A stretch of DNA of 10,172 nt from positions 1 to 10,172 of the forward strand of contig CABQHF010000063.1 in NCBI GenBank assembly GCA_902463905.1, given 5' to 3'. Positions 1-5,603 of this stretch are shown piece after piece (position 1 is the first letter of the stretch; each line of letters starts with the position of its first letter). The notes under the pieces are model-generated. The model ran no database searches. It saw only the letters and a program-made list of their open reading frames with translations, and was not told the DNA's origin. This stretch comes from an uncultured Faecalibacterium sp. Lineage in GTDB: Bacteria > Bacillota > Clostridia > Oscillospirales > Ruminococcaceae. The translations under genes and the position numbers were made by a program.

Positions 1-362
1 GCCACCTTGAGCACGCGGGATGCCAGCACGTTTTCGTCAAATGGCTTGACAAAATAGTAGGCAAACCCTTCGTCCAGCAATTCCTGCACCATTTCTTCGC
101 TCTGGAATGCACCGGTGACAAAAAAGGACGTGTGCCGCTCCCCGGCGGCATTGTAGCGCTGCTTGACCGCCAGTGCATCCAGCCCCGGCATAAAGGCGTC
201 CAGCAGCACCACCTGCGGCCGGACGGACAGCATCTTCTGCAGGACCTTGTTCCCGTCCTTTTCCACGACCGTGACCTCCACGCCTTTCTGCTCCAGTGCT
301 TCGCGGCAGGCCGCCGTGATCTGTGCCCCGGTATCCGACATCAAAAATCTCACTTTGTCCAT
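1..362 (-). CDS. spo0A: Spo0A sporulation master regulator, receiver domain (partial, C-terminus outside window)
   Basis: The first 120 residues are a response-regulator receiver domain; the DNA-binding half lies beyond the window edge. The phospho-acceptor is D55 in the segment DAFMPGLDALAV, the conserved Thr is T83 (VTGAF) and the conserved Lys is K106 (YYFVKPFDE). The DxxMPxLDxLAV and YF(V/I)(L)KPFD segments resemble Bacillus subtilis Spo0A as I remember it. The gene directly follows spoIVB on the same strand, the classical spoIVB-spo0A order, and this supports the name over a generic response regulator. The start is the ATG after GGAGGG with an 8-base spacer. Oddity: the N-terminal acidic pair is altered. 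The segment reads FLMSDTG, where Spo0A normally has two adjacent aspartates, so D10 is kept and the next residue is Thr. Phosphorylation or metal binding may therefore differ from the model. Without the C-terminal half, a receiver-only or divergent paralogue cannot be excluded. Confidence 0.85.
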   Translation of the reverse strand, partial: MDKVRFLMSDTGAQITAACREALEQKGVEVTVVEKDGNKVLQKMLSVRPQVVLLDAFMPGLDALAVKQRYNAAGERHTSFFVTGAFQSEEMVQELLDEGFAYYFVKPFDENVLASRVLKV

Positions 363-403
363 GGTTGTTCCCTCCAATGTGTGCAGTTCCCTTAACACCA
401 TGG

Positions 404-432
404 ATTTTACCATATTTTTCCATATAGTTCAA
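404..432 (-). promoter_or_regulatory. Sigma-A type promoter of spo0A
   Basis: On the minus strand TTGAAC (427-432) and TAAAAT (404-409) are separated by exactly 17 bases, with TGG just before the -10 element (extended -10). Transcription would begin about 35 bases before the spo0A start codon. It lies in the 139-base gap between spoIVB and spo0A, so spo0A can be transcribed independently of spoIVB. The assignment rests on the sequence match only. Confidence 0.7.
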
Positions 433-449
433 CGGGTTTTTATGGTAAA
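406..449. repeat. 9-bp inverted repeat flanking the spo0A promoter
   Basis: TTTACCATA at 406-414 and its exact reverse complement TATGGTAAA at 441-449 flank the spo0A -35 element. The left arm overlaps the -10 element. The arms are 26 bases apart, long for a simple dimer operator but possible for two bound protomers or a DNA loop. The region is A/T-rich, so chance is possible. No known regulator site is claimed. Confidence 0.4.
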
Positions 450-501
450 TTTTGGCAAAGAAAATCGAAACCCTCTGTATTTTTTTGCGCGAGCCGGTTT
501 T

Positions 502-1725
502 TTATGCCGCATGTTCTGTTCCGGCGGCCTGCTGCGCCTGCTCCAGCATGGTCTGGGCAAAGATGCCATAGCCCCGCGTGGGGTCGTTGACCAGCACATG
601 GGTCACCGCACCCACCAGCCGCCCGTTCTGCAGGATGGGGCTGCCGCTCATACCCTGCACGATGCCGCCGGTCCTGGCCAGCAGGGCCGGGTCGGTCACC
701 CGCAGGATCATATTCCGGCGGGGGTCGGCATCGTTCACCCGCTCGATGCGCACCTTGTAGGCCTGCGGGGTCTCGCCTGCAGTGGTGGTCCAGATCTCGG
801 CCTCGCCGGGGACCACCTCCTGCGCAAAAGCCAGCTCCCGCGTCTCACCGGGCAGGGCGGTGCGCAGGGTGCCGTACACGCCGTTCTGTCCATTGATTTC
901 AATGCTGCCCAGCGCGTGGCTGCTGAGGAACTTGCCCTTCAGCTCCCCCGGGCTGCCGATGGTGCCGCTGGTGCAGTCCACGATGCTGCAGGCCACGATC
1001 TCGCCGCTGCGCAGGGCCACGCTTTCGCCGGTGTCACTGTCGCTGATGGGGTGCCCCAGCCCGGCAAACACCCCCAGCTGCGCATCCACGAAGGTCATGG
1101 TGCCCACCCCGGCCGAGGAATCCCGCACCCACATCCCGGCCCGCCACTGGGCGGAAGAGGCGTCCCACACCGGGGTCAGGGTGGTCTGCCGCTGCTCCCC
1201 GCTGCGGACATACACCATCTCCACGGCACCGCCCTGTGCCGCTTCCAGCGCCTGCTTCACGGCATCGTTGTCCTCTGTGGGCGTGCTGCCGATGCGGATG
1301 ACCCGGTCGCCCAGACGCAGCCCGGCAGCCTTGGCCGGGTTTTCCGACCCGGCGGCGGTGTTCACGTCCGAAAAGCCGACCACGAGGGCACCTTCCGAGA
1401 ACATCTTCACCCCGAAGGGCGTGCCGCACACCGTCACCGTCGGGCGTTCGGTGACCACTGCACGGATGGTCCGCACCGGCAGCCAACCGCCCAGCGCCAG
1501 CGTGACCTGATAGCTGCCCACAGCACGGGTGCTGGCCACATTGCGGCTGCCATGACCGTGCAATGGTTCCACCCAGGCAAAGCGGGGCAGCTGCAGCGCC
1601 TGCCCAGGCTCCAGACGGATCTCCTCCGGCAGGGCGTGCCACAGCCAGCCCAGTGCCGCTGCGGCCGCCACCAGCAGATATACGCACCCGATGCGCAGAA
1701 ACCGCACCAGCCCCGCTTTGTGCAT
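502..1725 (-). CDS. spoIVB: SpoIVB serine peptidase (family S55, PDZ-containing)
   Basis: This 407-residue protein matches SpoIVB, the secreted serine peptidase that signals from the forespore to activate sigma-K processing in spore formers. Residues about 8-30 form one hydrophobic segment that would act as a signal or membrane anchor. A PDZ domain follows at roughly 105-180 (AGLRLGDRVIRIG is its core). The peptidase domain runs from about 195 to the end. The segment MWVRDSSAGVGTMTFVD is typical of the family. H225 in AGLGHPISDSDTGE, D345 in LRVTDPALL and S360 in QGMSGSPI are the likely catalytic triad. The D-to-S spacing of 15 equals that of D363/S378 in B. subtilis as I recall it. The start ATG is preceded by AAAGGAGAGG. 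spo0A follows 139 bases downstream with its own promoter, and no clear terminator lies between. The gene looks intact. Whether the host actually sporulates cannot be told from this window. Confidence 0.93.
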   Translation of the reverse strand: MHKAGLVRFLRIGCVYLLVAAAAALGWLWHALPEEIRLEPGQALQLPRFAWVEPLHGHGSRNVASTRAVGSYQVTLALGGWLPVRTIRAVVTERPTVTVCGTPFGVKMFSEGALVVGFSDVNTAAGSENPAKAAGLRLGDRVIRIGSTPTEDNDAVKQALEAAQGGAVEMVYVRSGEQRQTTLTPVWDASSAQWRAGMWVRDSSAGVGTMTFVDAQLGVFAGLGHPISDSDTGESVALRSGEIVACSIVDCTSGTIGSPGELKGKFLSSHALGSIEINGQNGVYGTLRTALPGETRELAFAQEVVPGEAEIWTTTAGETPQAYKVRIERVNDADPRRNMILRVTDPALLARTGGIVQGMSGSPILQNGRLVGAVTHVLVNDPTRGYGIFAQTMLEQAQQAAGTEHAA

Positions 1726-1760
1726 GCACAGTCCTCTCCTTTACCCTGAACTTGTGCCCT

Positions 1761-1790
1761 TAGTATGCACCGGACGGGAGCCTGCTATAA
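1761..1790 (-). promoter_or_regulatory. Possible sigma-G/sigma-F type promoter of spoIVB
   Basis: On the minus strand GCATACTA (1761-1768) fits the forespore -10 pattern gCATnnTA. TTATA (1786-1790), 17 bases upstream, approximates the -35 pattern gHATR with its first base wrong. Predicted transcription would begin about 28 bases before the spoIVB ATG, just upstream of the AAAGGAGAGG binding site. spoIVB is forespore-expressed in B. subtilis, so this would fit. No convincing sigma-A promoter with both boxes is seen here. It is a short match and therefore tentative. Confidence 0.4.
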
Positions 1791-1806
1791 ATCCCTGCCG
1801 CAGCGA

Positions 1807-1835
1807 TTGACTTTTTGCGGCAGAATTGATAAACT
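1807..1835 (+). promoter_or_regulatory. Promoter of tRNA-Leu
   Basis: TTGACT (1807-1812) and TAAACT (1830-1835) are separated by 17 bases, and TGA precedes the -10 element (extended -10). The tRNA begins 17 bases after the -10 element, leaving a very short leader. Confidence 0.75.
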
Positions 1836-1851
1836 AGGAGATACACGTTAT

Positions 1852-1934
1852 GCGGGAGTGGCGGAATGGCAGACGCGCTGGTTTTAGGCACCAGTTCCAT
1901 GTGAGTGAGGGTTCGACCCCCTTCTCCCGCACCA
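1852..1934 (+). tRNA. tRNA-Leu (anticodon UAG)
   Basis: The acceptor stem is GCGGGAG (1852-1858) paired with CTCCCGC (1924-1930), followed by A and an encoded CCA (1932-1934). The D stem is GCG/CGC. The anticodon stem CTGGT/ACCAG encloses the loop TTTAGGC, giving anticodon TAG at 1885-1887, which reads CUA leucine codons. A long variable arm lies between 1895 and the T arm, as expected for a class II tRNA such as leucine. The T loop is TTCGACC. It stands alone between its own promoter and terminator. Confidence 0.96.
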
Positions 1935-1940
1935 GATCTG

Positions 1941-1974
1941 CCTCCGGGCCTTTTGCCCGGAGGTTCTGTTTTAT
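1941..1974 (+). terminator. Intrinsic terminator after tRNA-Leu
   Basis: A perfect 9-bp stem CCTCCGGGC/GCCCGGAGG (1941-1949 and 1955-1963) with loop CTTTT is followed by the T-rich tail TTCTGTTTTAT. Confidence 0.88.
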
Positions 1975-1999
1975 CTCATAGCCGTCAGGAGGGTTTTCC

Positions 2000-2159
2000 A
2001 TGGTCTACACCGTAGGAGAGACGGCAAAGATGCTGGTACTACGAAACGGCACAGGCCGCCGGCACCATCGACGTTCCTCGCGATATGCCGGACGATGAGG
2101 TGCCCCGGCAGTTCCGCGCCATCCGGCAGGAGCTGAAGCAGAAGCCGGAAGGCTGCTGA
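2000..2159 (+). pseudogene. MerR-family regulator remnant with a large internal deletion
   Basis: A good ribosome binding site (AGGAGG) precedes an ATG that encodes MVYTVGETAKML, the typical start of a MerR-family winged-helix domain. From 2032 a different frame reads WYYETAQAAGTIDVPRDMPD, then continues in Glu/Arg-rich sequence and stops at 2159. This resembles the C-terminal tail of the MerR-family proteins common in Clostridia, which carry a (K)CWYYETA motif after the coiled coil. The rest of the helix-turn-helix, the wing and the coiled coil, something like 100 codons, are missing. The two pieces are out of frame: reading on from the ATG stops at 2098 after 32 codons. The pieces meet at TGCTGG (2031-2036), which could encode part of KMLG on the left side and KCW on the right. 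This suggests a deletion between short direct repeats. The stop lies three bases from the stop of the convergent chromate-transporter gene. A functional short product is unlikely. Confidence 0.75.
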
Positions 2160-2162
2160 GAT

Positions 2163-2735
2163 TCAGGGCCAGAACACGATGCCCAGCACGGCAGAGAGCA
2201 GGATCATCCCGATGGGGGATGGCGCTTTCTGCCGTGCTTTTTTGTACCCGAAGTGCACCAGCCCCAGCAGCACGAACACCAGAACGGCCCGGCCATCCGG
2301 TGCAAACCCGCCCGCCGGGCCTGCGGTATAGCCGCCCAGCGTGGAAAGACCCATGGTGACCGCTGTAGCTAAGATCATGGCCACCACGCAGGGGCGCACC
2401 CCGTTCAGCACCGCCTGCACCCCGGCGTACCGGAGCGCACTGCGCAGCACTGCCGCCACCAGCAGGATGATGACGAAGGACGGCAGCACTACTCCCAGCG
2501 TTGCGGCCAGTGCCCCCGGCAGCCCGGCCTGCGACGAACCGATGAAGGTGGCCATGTTCACGGCCAGCGGTCCCGGAGTGGACTCCGACACCGCGATAAA
2601 GCTCAGGAATTCTCCCTCAGTGAGCCAGCCGTGGCCCAGCACCACCTCCCGCACCAGCGAGATCATGCCGTAGCCACCGCCGAAGGACAGGGTGCCGATC
2701 ATGAGGAAATTCCAGAACAGGGTCAGACAGATCAT
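2163..2735 (-). CDS. Chromate-transporter family (CHR) half-size membrane protein, second subunit
   Basis: The 190-residue hydrophobic protein belongs to the short-chain CHR (ChrA-type) family, in which two half-size proteins encoded side by side are thought to form one transporter. The family signatures FGGGYGM (18-24) and ESTPGPLAVN (51-60) are present, followed by hydrophobic stretches at roughly 75-100, 110-130, 148-160 and 172-190. The start is the ATG that overlaps the stop of the upstream partner by four bases (ATGA), which implies translational coupling. A longer reading with 73 extra N-terminal residues is possible, but it would overlap the partner gene and is not hydrophobic there. 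The family name comes from chromate efflux. The physiological anion in an anaerobe could be different and cannot be read from the sequence. No clear terminator follows. Confidence 0.85.
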   Translation of the reverse strand: MICLTLFWNFLMIGTLSFGGGYGMISLVREVVLGHGWLTEGEFLSFIAVSESTPGPLAVNMATFIGSSQAGLPGALAATLGVVLPSFVIILLVAAVLRSALRYAGVQAVLNGVRPCVVAMILATAVTMGLSTLGGYTAGPAGGFAPDGRAVLVFVLLGLVHFGYKKARQKAPSPIGMILLSAVLGIVFWP

Positions 2736-3310
2736 TTTGTGCCCGCCCCCTTCCGCAGCCACTGCACACCGTACACCGCAAGTCCCACAGCGCCGCTGAT
2801 GAGGATGTAAAAGATGGAGGAAAAGGACACCGCCAGCACCGAGCAGCTCACCATGGCCAGCAGCACCGCTGCCAGCACCGAGAGGTTGAAGGCGCTCTTT
2901 TCCAGATTTTTCAGTATCTTGATGCCCGCCGAGAGGATCAGGTAGATCACGCACACCTGAATGCCCCGGAACGCACTGGACACCGCCGACAGCTGCAGGA
3001 ACTGGTCAAAGAACAGCGAGATGGCATAGATGACCACGAAGGACGGCAGGCACACCGCCAGCGTGGAGGCCGCCGCGCCGGGCACCCCTTCGATCTTGTA
3101 ACCGATATAGGTGGCGCTGTTCACCGCCATGGGGCCGGGCGTGGATTCCGCAATGGCCACCATATCCAGGAATTCTTCCCGCGTGACCCACTGCTTTTTC
3201 TCCACGAATTCATGTTCCAGCAAAGCCACCATGGCATAGCCGCCGCCAAAGGTAAATGCCCCGATTTTGAAAAAGGTCGCAAAAAGCTCCCCTGTTTTTG
3301 TCTGTTTCAT
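2732..3310 (-). CDS. Chromate-transporter family (CHR) half-size membrane protein, first subunit
   Basis: This 192-residue partner carries the same CHR signatures, FGGGYAM (21-27) and AESTPGPMAVN (54-64), then hydrophobic segments at about 75-95, 108-125 and two more near the C-terminus. I chose the ATG at 3310 because GAGGTG lies six bases upstream. An in-frame GTG nine bases earlier would place the start inside that binding site. It overlaps the next CHR gene by four bases. Paired short CHR proteins are known to need each other in B. subtilis, so the two genes probably give one heteromeric transporter. The pair is divergent from the thiamin riboswitch, and the two promoters share a gap of about 120 bases. 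Confidence 0.87.
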   Translation of the reverse strand: MKQTKTGELFATFFKIGAFTFGGGYAMVALLEHEFVEKKQWVTREEFLDMVAIAESTPGPMAVNSATYIGYKIEGVPGAAASTLAVCLPSFVVIYAISLFFDQFLQLSAVSSAFRGIQVCVIYLILSAGIKILKNLEKSAFNLSVLAAVLLAMVSCSVLAVSFSSIFYILISGAVGLAVYGVQWLRKGAGTK

Positions 3311-3324
3311 TCCCGTCACCTCGT

Positions 3325-3330
3325 TGGCCC
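3325..3330 (-). promoter_or_regulatory. Possible extended -10 promoter of the CHR transporter pair
   Basis: On the minus strand TGCTAGAAT gives an extended -10 element TAGAAT about 15 bases upstream of the first CHR start codon. No good -35 element lies at the right distance; the position is occupied by a pyrimidine tract. The -10 to start-codon distance is short. It is tentative. Confidence 0.4.
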
Positions 3331-3388
3331 CATTCTAGCACAGCCCCCTGCAAAAGAAAAGAGGCCCGGCGCAAACCGACGTGCAGGC

Positions 3389-3417
3389 TTGCATCCTGGG
3401 CCGGACTGTGGTATGCT
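3389..3417 (+). promoter_or_regulatory. Promoter of the thiD-tenA riboswitch transcript
   Basis: TTGCAT (3389-3394) and TATGCT (3412-3417) are separated by 17 bases, and TGG precedes the -10 box. Transcription would begin near 3424, a few bases before the TPP aptamer, which supports the assignment. Confidence 0.6.
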
Positions 3418-3430
3418 TGATGCCAGAAAA

Positions 3431-3514
3431 AGGGAGCCTGCGCAAAGCGGGCTGAGAGTGGGCTGCATTGCCCTGACCTGTGACCTGATTTGGATCATGC
3501 CAACGTAGGGAGAT
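3431..3514 (+). promoter_or_regulatory. TPP (THI element) riboswitch
   Basis: The conserved landmarks of the thiamin-pyrophosphate aptamer are all present in order. These are the 5' strand GGGAGCC (3432-3438), CTGAGA (3452-3457), ACCTGATTTGGATCATGCC (3483-3501) and the closing CGTAGGGAGA (3504-3513). The helix between 3434 and 3451 is short and regular, as is the ACC(...)GGGC arm. An intrinsic terminator lies 25 bases downstream and thiD follows, so the likely mode is transcription termination when TPP is bound. Confidence 0.95.
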
Positions 3515-3537
3515 AGCGTTCATCATCGGTTTTGTCC

Positions 3538-3578
3538 ATGCGGAGCTGCCCCTGCCGGGCATCTCCGCATTTTTATTT
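3538..3578 (+). terminator. Riboswitch-controlled intrinsic terminator ahead of thiD
   Basis: ATGCGGAG (3538-3545) pairs with CTCCGCAT (3563-3570), and an inner GCCC/GGGC extends the helix. The tail TTTTATTT follows directly. Its place between the TPP aptamer and the thiD ribosome binding site (AAGGGAG, 3581-3587) identifies it as the expression platform. Confidence 0.9.
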
Positions 3579-3596
3579 GTAAGGGAGTTTTACAGC

Positions 3597-4397
3597 ATGA
3601 AAACAGCTTTGACCATTGCCGGCAGTGATTCCAGCGGCGGCGCAGGCATCCAGGCCGATATCAAGACCATGACTGCCAATGGTGTGTTCGCCATGAGTGC
3701 CATCACCGCCCTGACGGCCCAGAACACCACCGGCGTCACCGACATCTTTGAGACCACGCCCCGGTTCCTGGCAGAGCAGCTGGATGCCATCTTCACCGAC
3801 ATCACCCCGGATGCCGTCAAGATCGGCATGGTGAGCTCGGCCGAGCTCATCGACACCATTGCCGAAAAGCTGCACACCTACGAGGCAAAGCACATCGTAG
3901 TGGACCCCGTGATGGTGGCCACTTCCGGCTCCAAGCTGCTGCGGGACGACGCTGTGCAGGCCCTGACCGCCAAGCTGCTGCCCATGGCCGAGGTGCTCAC
4001 TCCCAACATCCCGGAGGCCGAGATCCTGTCCGGCATGACCATCTCCGACGCCGCCGGCATGGAGGCTGCCGCAAAGGCCATCAGCGAAAAGTATGGCTGC
4101 GCCGTGCTGTGCAAGGGCGGCCACCAGATCAACGACGCCGACGACCTGCTGTGGCGCAGCGGCACCGGCAAATGGTTCCACGGCAAACGCATCGCCAACC
4201 CCAACACCCACGGCACCGGCTGCACCCTGTCCAGCGCCATTGCCTCCAATTTGGCCAAAGGCTGCGATCTGGACACCTCGGTGGAGCGGGCCAAGGCCTA
4301 CATTTCCGGCTGCCTGTCCGCCATGCTGGATCTGGGCCACGGCTCCGGCCCCATGGATCATATGTTTGCTCTGAAAGGAGAGTTTGTGGATGGCTGA
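3597..4397 (+). CDS. thiD: Hydroxymethylpyrimidine / phosphomethylpyrimidine kinase
   Basis: The 266-residue cytosolic protein is a ribokinase-fold kinase that phosphorylates HMP and then HMP-phosphate to HMP-PP, the pyrimidine half of thiamin. The N-terminus TIAGSDSSGGAGIQADIK (6-23) is the ThiD signature. VVDPVMVATSGSKLL (101-115) and the anion-hole/catalytic segment NTHGTGCTLSSAIA (203-216, Cys209) follow as expected, and the length is normal. The ATG has AAGGGAG nine bases upstream. It sits directly behind a TPP riboswitch and overlaps tenA by eight bases. No sugar-kinase or pyridoxal-kinase feature suggests another role, although ThiD-like enzymes can also phosphorylate pyridoxal in some Firmicutes. 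Confidence 0.95.
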   Translation: MKTALTIAGSDSSGGAGIQADIKTMTANGVFAMSAITALTAQNTTGVTDIFETTPRFLAEQLDAIFTDITPDAVKIGMVSSAELIDTIAEKLHTYEAKHIVVDPVMVATSGSKLLRDDAVQALTAKLLPMAEVLTPNIPEAEILSGMTISDAAGMEAAAKAISEKYGCAVLCKGGHQINDADDLLWRSGTGKWFHGKRIANPNTHGTGCTLSSAIASNLAKGCDLDTSVERAKAYISGCLSAMLDLGHGSGPMDHMFALKGEFVDG

Positions 4398-5067
4398 GAT
4401 GCCTTTTGTTTCCTCCCTGGTGCAGGAGGATCTGCCGGTGTGGCAGCAGTGCCTGGACACCGAATTCCTGCGCAGGATGGAGGACGGCACTCTGGACGAA
4501 GCCTGCTTCAAGGGTTACATCGTAGAGGACAGTCTTTACCTGCGGGAATACGCCAAGGTGTTTGCCTGGGGCATGACCAAGGCCCGCACCATGGAGACGC
4601 TGCGCAATTACTACTCCCTGCTGGGCTTTGTGCAGGAGAGCGAGGATGTGACCCGTCTGCACTATCTGGAGCAGTTTGGCCTGTCGGAAGCCGACTTGCA
4701 GGCCTTGCCCCTGCGGCCGGAGAACCGCGCCTATGTGGACTGCATGATCAACGCCGCAAAAAACGGCGAAGGAGAGGCCGAATGCATCATGGCCTGCCTG
4801 CCCTGCATGCTGAGCTACGGCTGGATCTTCCAGAAAATGCTGGACCGCTCCCCTGCCGTGCGGGACACCCTCTACGGCCCGCTGGTGCAGGACTACGCCG
4901 GTCCCGGCTATGCGGACGCCTGCCGCGCCTGGGCCGCCTATGCGGAAAAGGTGTGCACCGGCCTGTCGCCGGAGCGCGCAGCCCGCTGCCGCGCCATCTT
5001 CCACGACTGCTCGGTGCATGAGCTGCATTTCTGGGAAATGTCGGCCAAGCCCCGCACGGATCTCTGA
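4390..5067 (+). CDS. tenA: Aminopyrimidine aminohydrolase / thiaminase II
   Basis: The 225-residue all-helical protein matches TenA, which hydrolyses the amino group of degraded thiamin pyrimidines to give HMP for salvage. It can also cleave thiamin. D47 in YIVEDSLYL, C139 in CLPCMLSYGW and E211 in VHELHFWEMS correspond to the substrate-binding Asp, catalytic Cys and catalytic Glu known from B. subtilis TenA. I chose the ATG preceded by AAAGGAG inside the end of thiD. An upstream in-frame TTG would add two residues. Its product is the substrate of the neighbouring ThiD, so the operon is a compact pyrimidine salvage pathway under TPP control. It ends at a strong terminator. Confidence 0.93.
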   Translation: MAEMPFVSSLVQEDLPVWQQCLDTEFLRRMEDGTLDEACFKGYIVEDSLYLREYAKVFAWGMTKARTMETLRNYYSLLGFVQESEDVTRLHYLEQFGLSEADLQALPLRPENRAYVDCMINAAKNGEGEAECIMACLPCMLSYGWIFQKMLDRSPAVRDTLYGPLVQDYAGPGYADACRAWAAYAEKVCTGLSPERAARCRAIFHDCSVHELHFWEMSAKPRTDL

Positions 5068-5080
5068 TTTTTCTGCATTT

Positions 5081-5132
5081 ACGGCTGCTGCGCCGCTCCG
5101 GGCACCCCGGGCGGGCGGCGGCCGTTTATTTT
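5081..5132 (+). terminator. Intrinsic terminator of the thiD-tenA operon
   Basis: A long GC-rich hairpin begins ACGGCTGCTGC (5081-5091) and closes with GCGGCGGCCGT (5115-5125), using two G-U pairs. An inner CCGGG/CCCGG helix continues it. The tail TTTATTTT follows (5123-5132 region). Confidence 0.8.
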
Positions 5133-5136
5133 GCGG

Positions 5137-5165
5137 TTGCAATTTGCGGCATGGTTTTTTATAAT
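5137..5165 (+). promoter_or_regulatory. Promoter of the dnaD-dnaC operon
   Basis: TTGCAA (5137-5142) and a perfect TATAAT (5160-5165) are 17 bases apart. The start of transcription would be near 5172. This places the in-frame ATG at 5151 inside the promoter and excludes it as the start of the first gene. Confidence 0.85.
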
Positions 5166-5219
5166 AGAAGTAATTGTGCGGCGGCTGTGAGCCCTGCACC
5201 GGAAAGGACCTTTGCAACC

Positions 5220-5603
5220 ATGATCTTTGTGCCCCTGCTGCATTACTTCAAGTGCAAGAACACCTACAGCGGCAACGAATACGGCCTGCGCTATCGGCTC
5301 ACCCCGGGCAAGCGCAGCGTGCCGGACCCGGAGGGCGGCGAGGGTGCCGTGAAGGAGGAGAGCATCCTGACGGTGGACTACTGGCCGGACCCCTGGACGC
5401 TGGAAATGACCGACCCGGCCCTGCGCCGACAGGAAATTTTTCCGCTGACCGACGAGGGCCGCGCCGCCGCCGCAAGCTGTCTGGAGGACGCCTTCAACGC
5501 CGACCCGGAACGCTGGAAGAACTGCCCCGACATGATGGACTGTGACCCCTGGACGCCGCCCGCACCGGAACCCGAAGAAGAAGCAGAGACGAGGAACGCA
5601 TGA
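5220..5603 (+). CDS. Conserved-looking hypothetical protein, first gene of the helicase-loader operon
   Basis: I do not recognise a named family. The 127-residue protein is soluble and acidic, with no signal peptide or membrane segment. Residues 1-30 (PLLHYFKCKNTYSGNEYG, then LRYRL) form a basic, aromatic start. A central part contains ILTVDYWPDPWTLEMTDPAL, which reads like a compact folded domain with Trp/Pro contacts. The C-terminal 25 residues are low-complexity Pro/Glu. The start is the ATG at 5220, preceded by GGAAAGGA, because the upstream in-frame ATG lies in the promoter. Its stop overlaps the start of the DnaD-like gene by ATGA. The codon use and GC richness match the neighbours. Its place suggests a link to replication initiation or simply co-expression; no function is claimed. 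Confidence 0.75.
   Translation: MIFVPLLHYFKCKNTYSGNEYGLRYRLTPGKRSVPDPEGGEGAVKEESILTVDYWPDPWTLEMTDPALRRQEIFPLTDEGRAAAASCLEDAFNADPERWKNCPDMMDCDPWTPPAPEPEEEAETRNA

Noticed and set aside
163..1749. Open frame of 528 codons on the plus strand opposite spoIVB and spo0A
   Set aside because: It is antisense to two well-supported genes, has His/Gln/Gly/Arg-rich composition with no recognisable domain, and is a by-product of GC-rich codon use.
1852..2159. tRNA-Leu as an attachment site for an integrated element, with the broken merR as cargo
   Set aside because: No integrase, no repeat of the tRNA 3' end and no composition shift are visible. The merR remnant is better explained by a local deletion.
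2736..2954. Extra 73-residue N-terminus for the second CHR subunit
   Set aside because: It would overlap the first CHR gene extensively and is not membrane-like. The ATGA-overlapping start gives the family's normal N-terminus.
3316..3562. Short open frames over the TPP riboswitch region on both strands
   Set aside because: The region is explained by the riboswitch, its promoter and terminator. The frames have no binding sites or recognisable sequence.
3573..4511. Open frame of 312 codons on the minus strand opposite thiD
   Set aside because: It is antisense to thiD with its full set of motifs, crosses into tenA and has a Gly/His/Val-rich shadow composition.
5151..5219. Earlier ATG for the gene at 5220-5603
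   Set aside because: This ATG sits inside the promoter, between the -35 and -10 boxes, and lacks a ribosome binding site.
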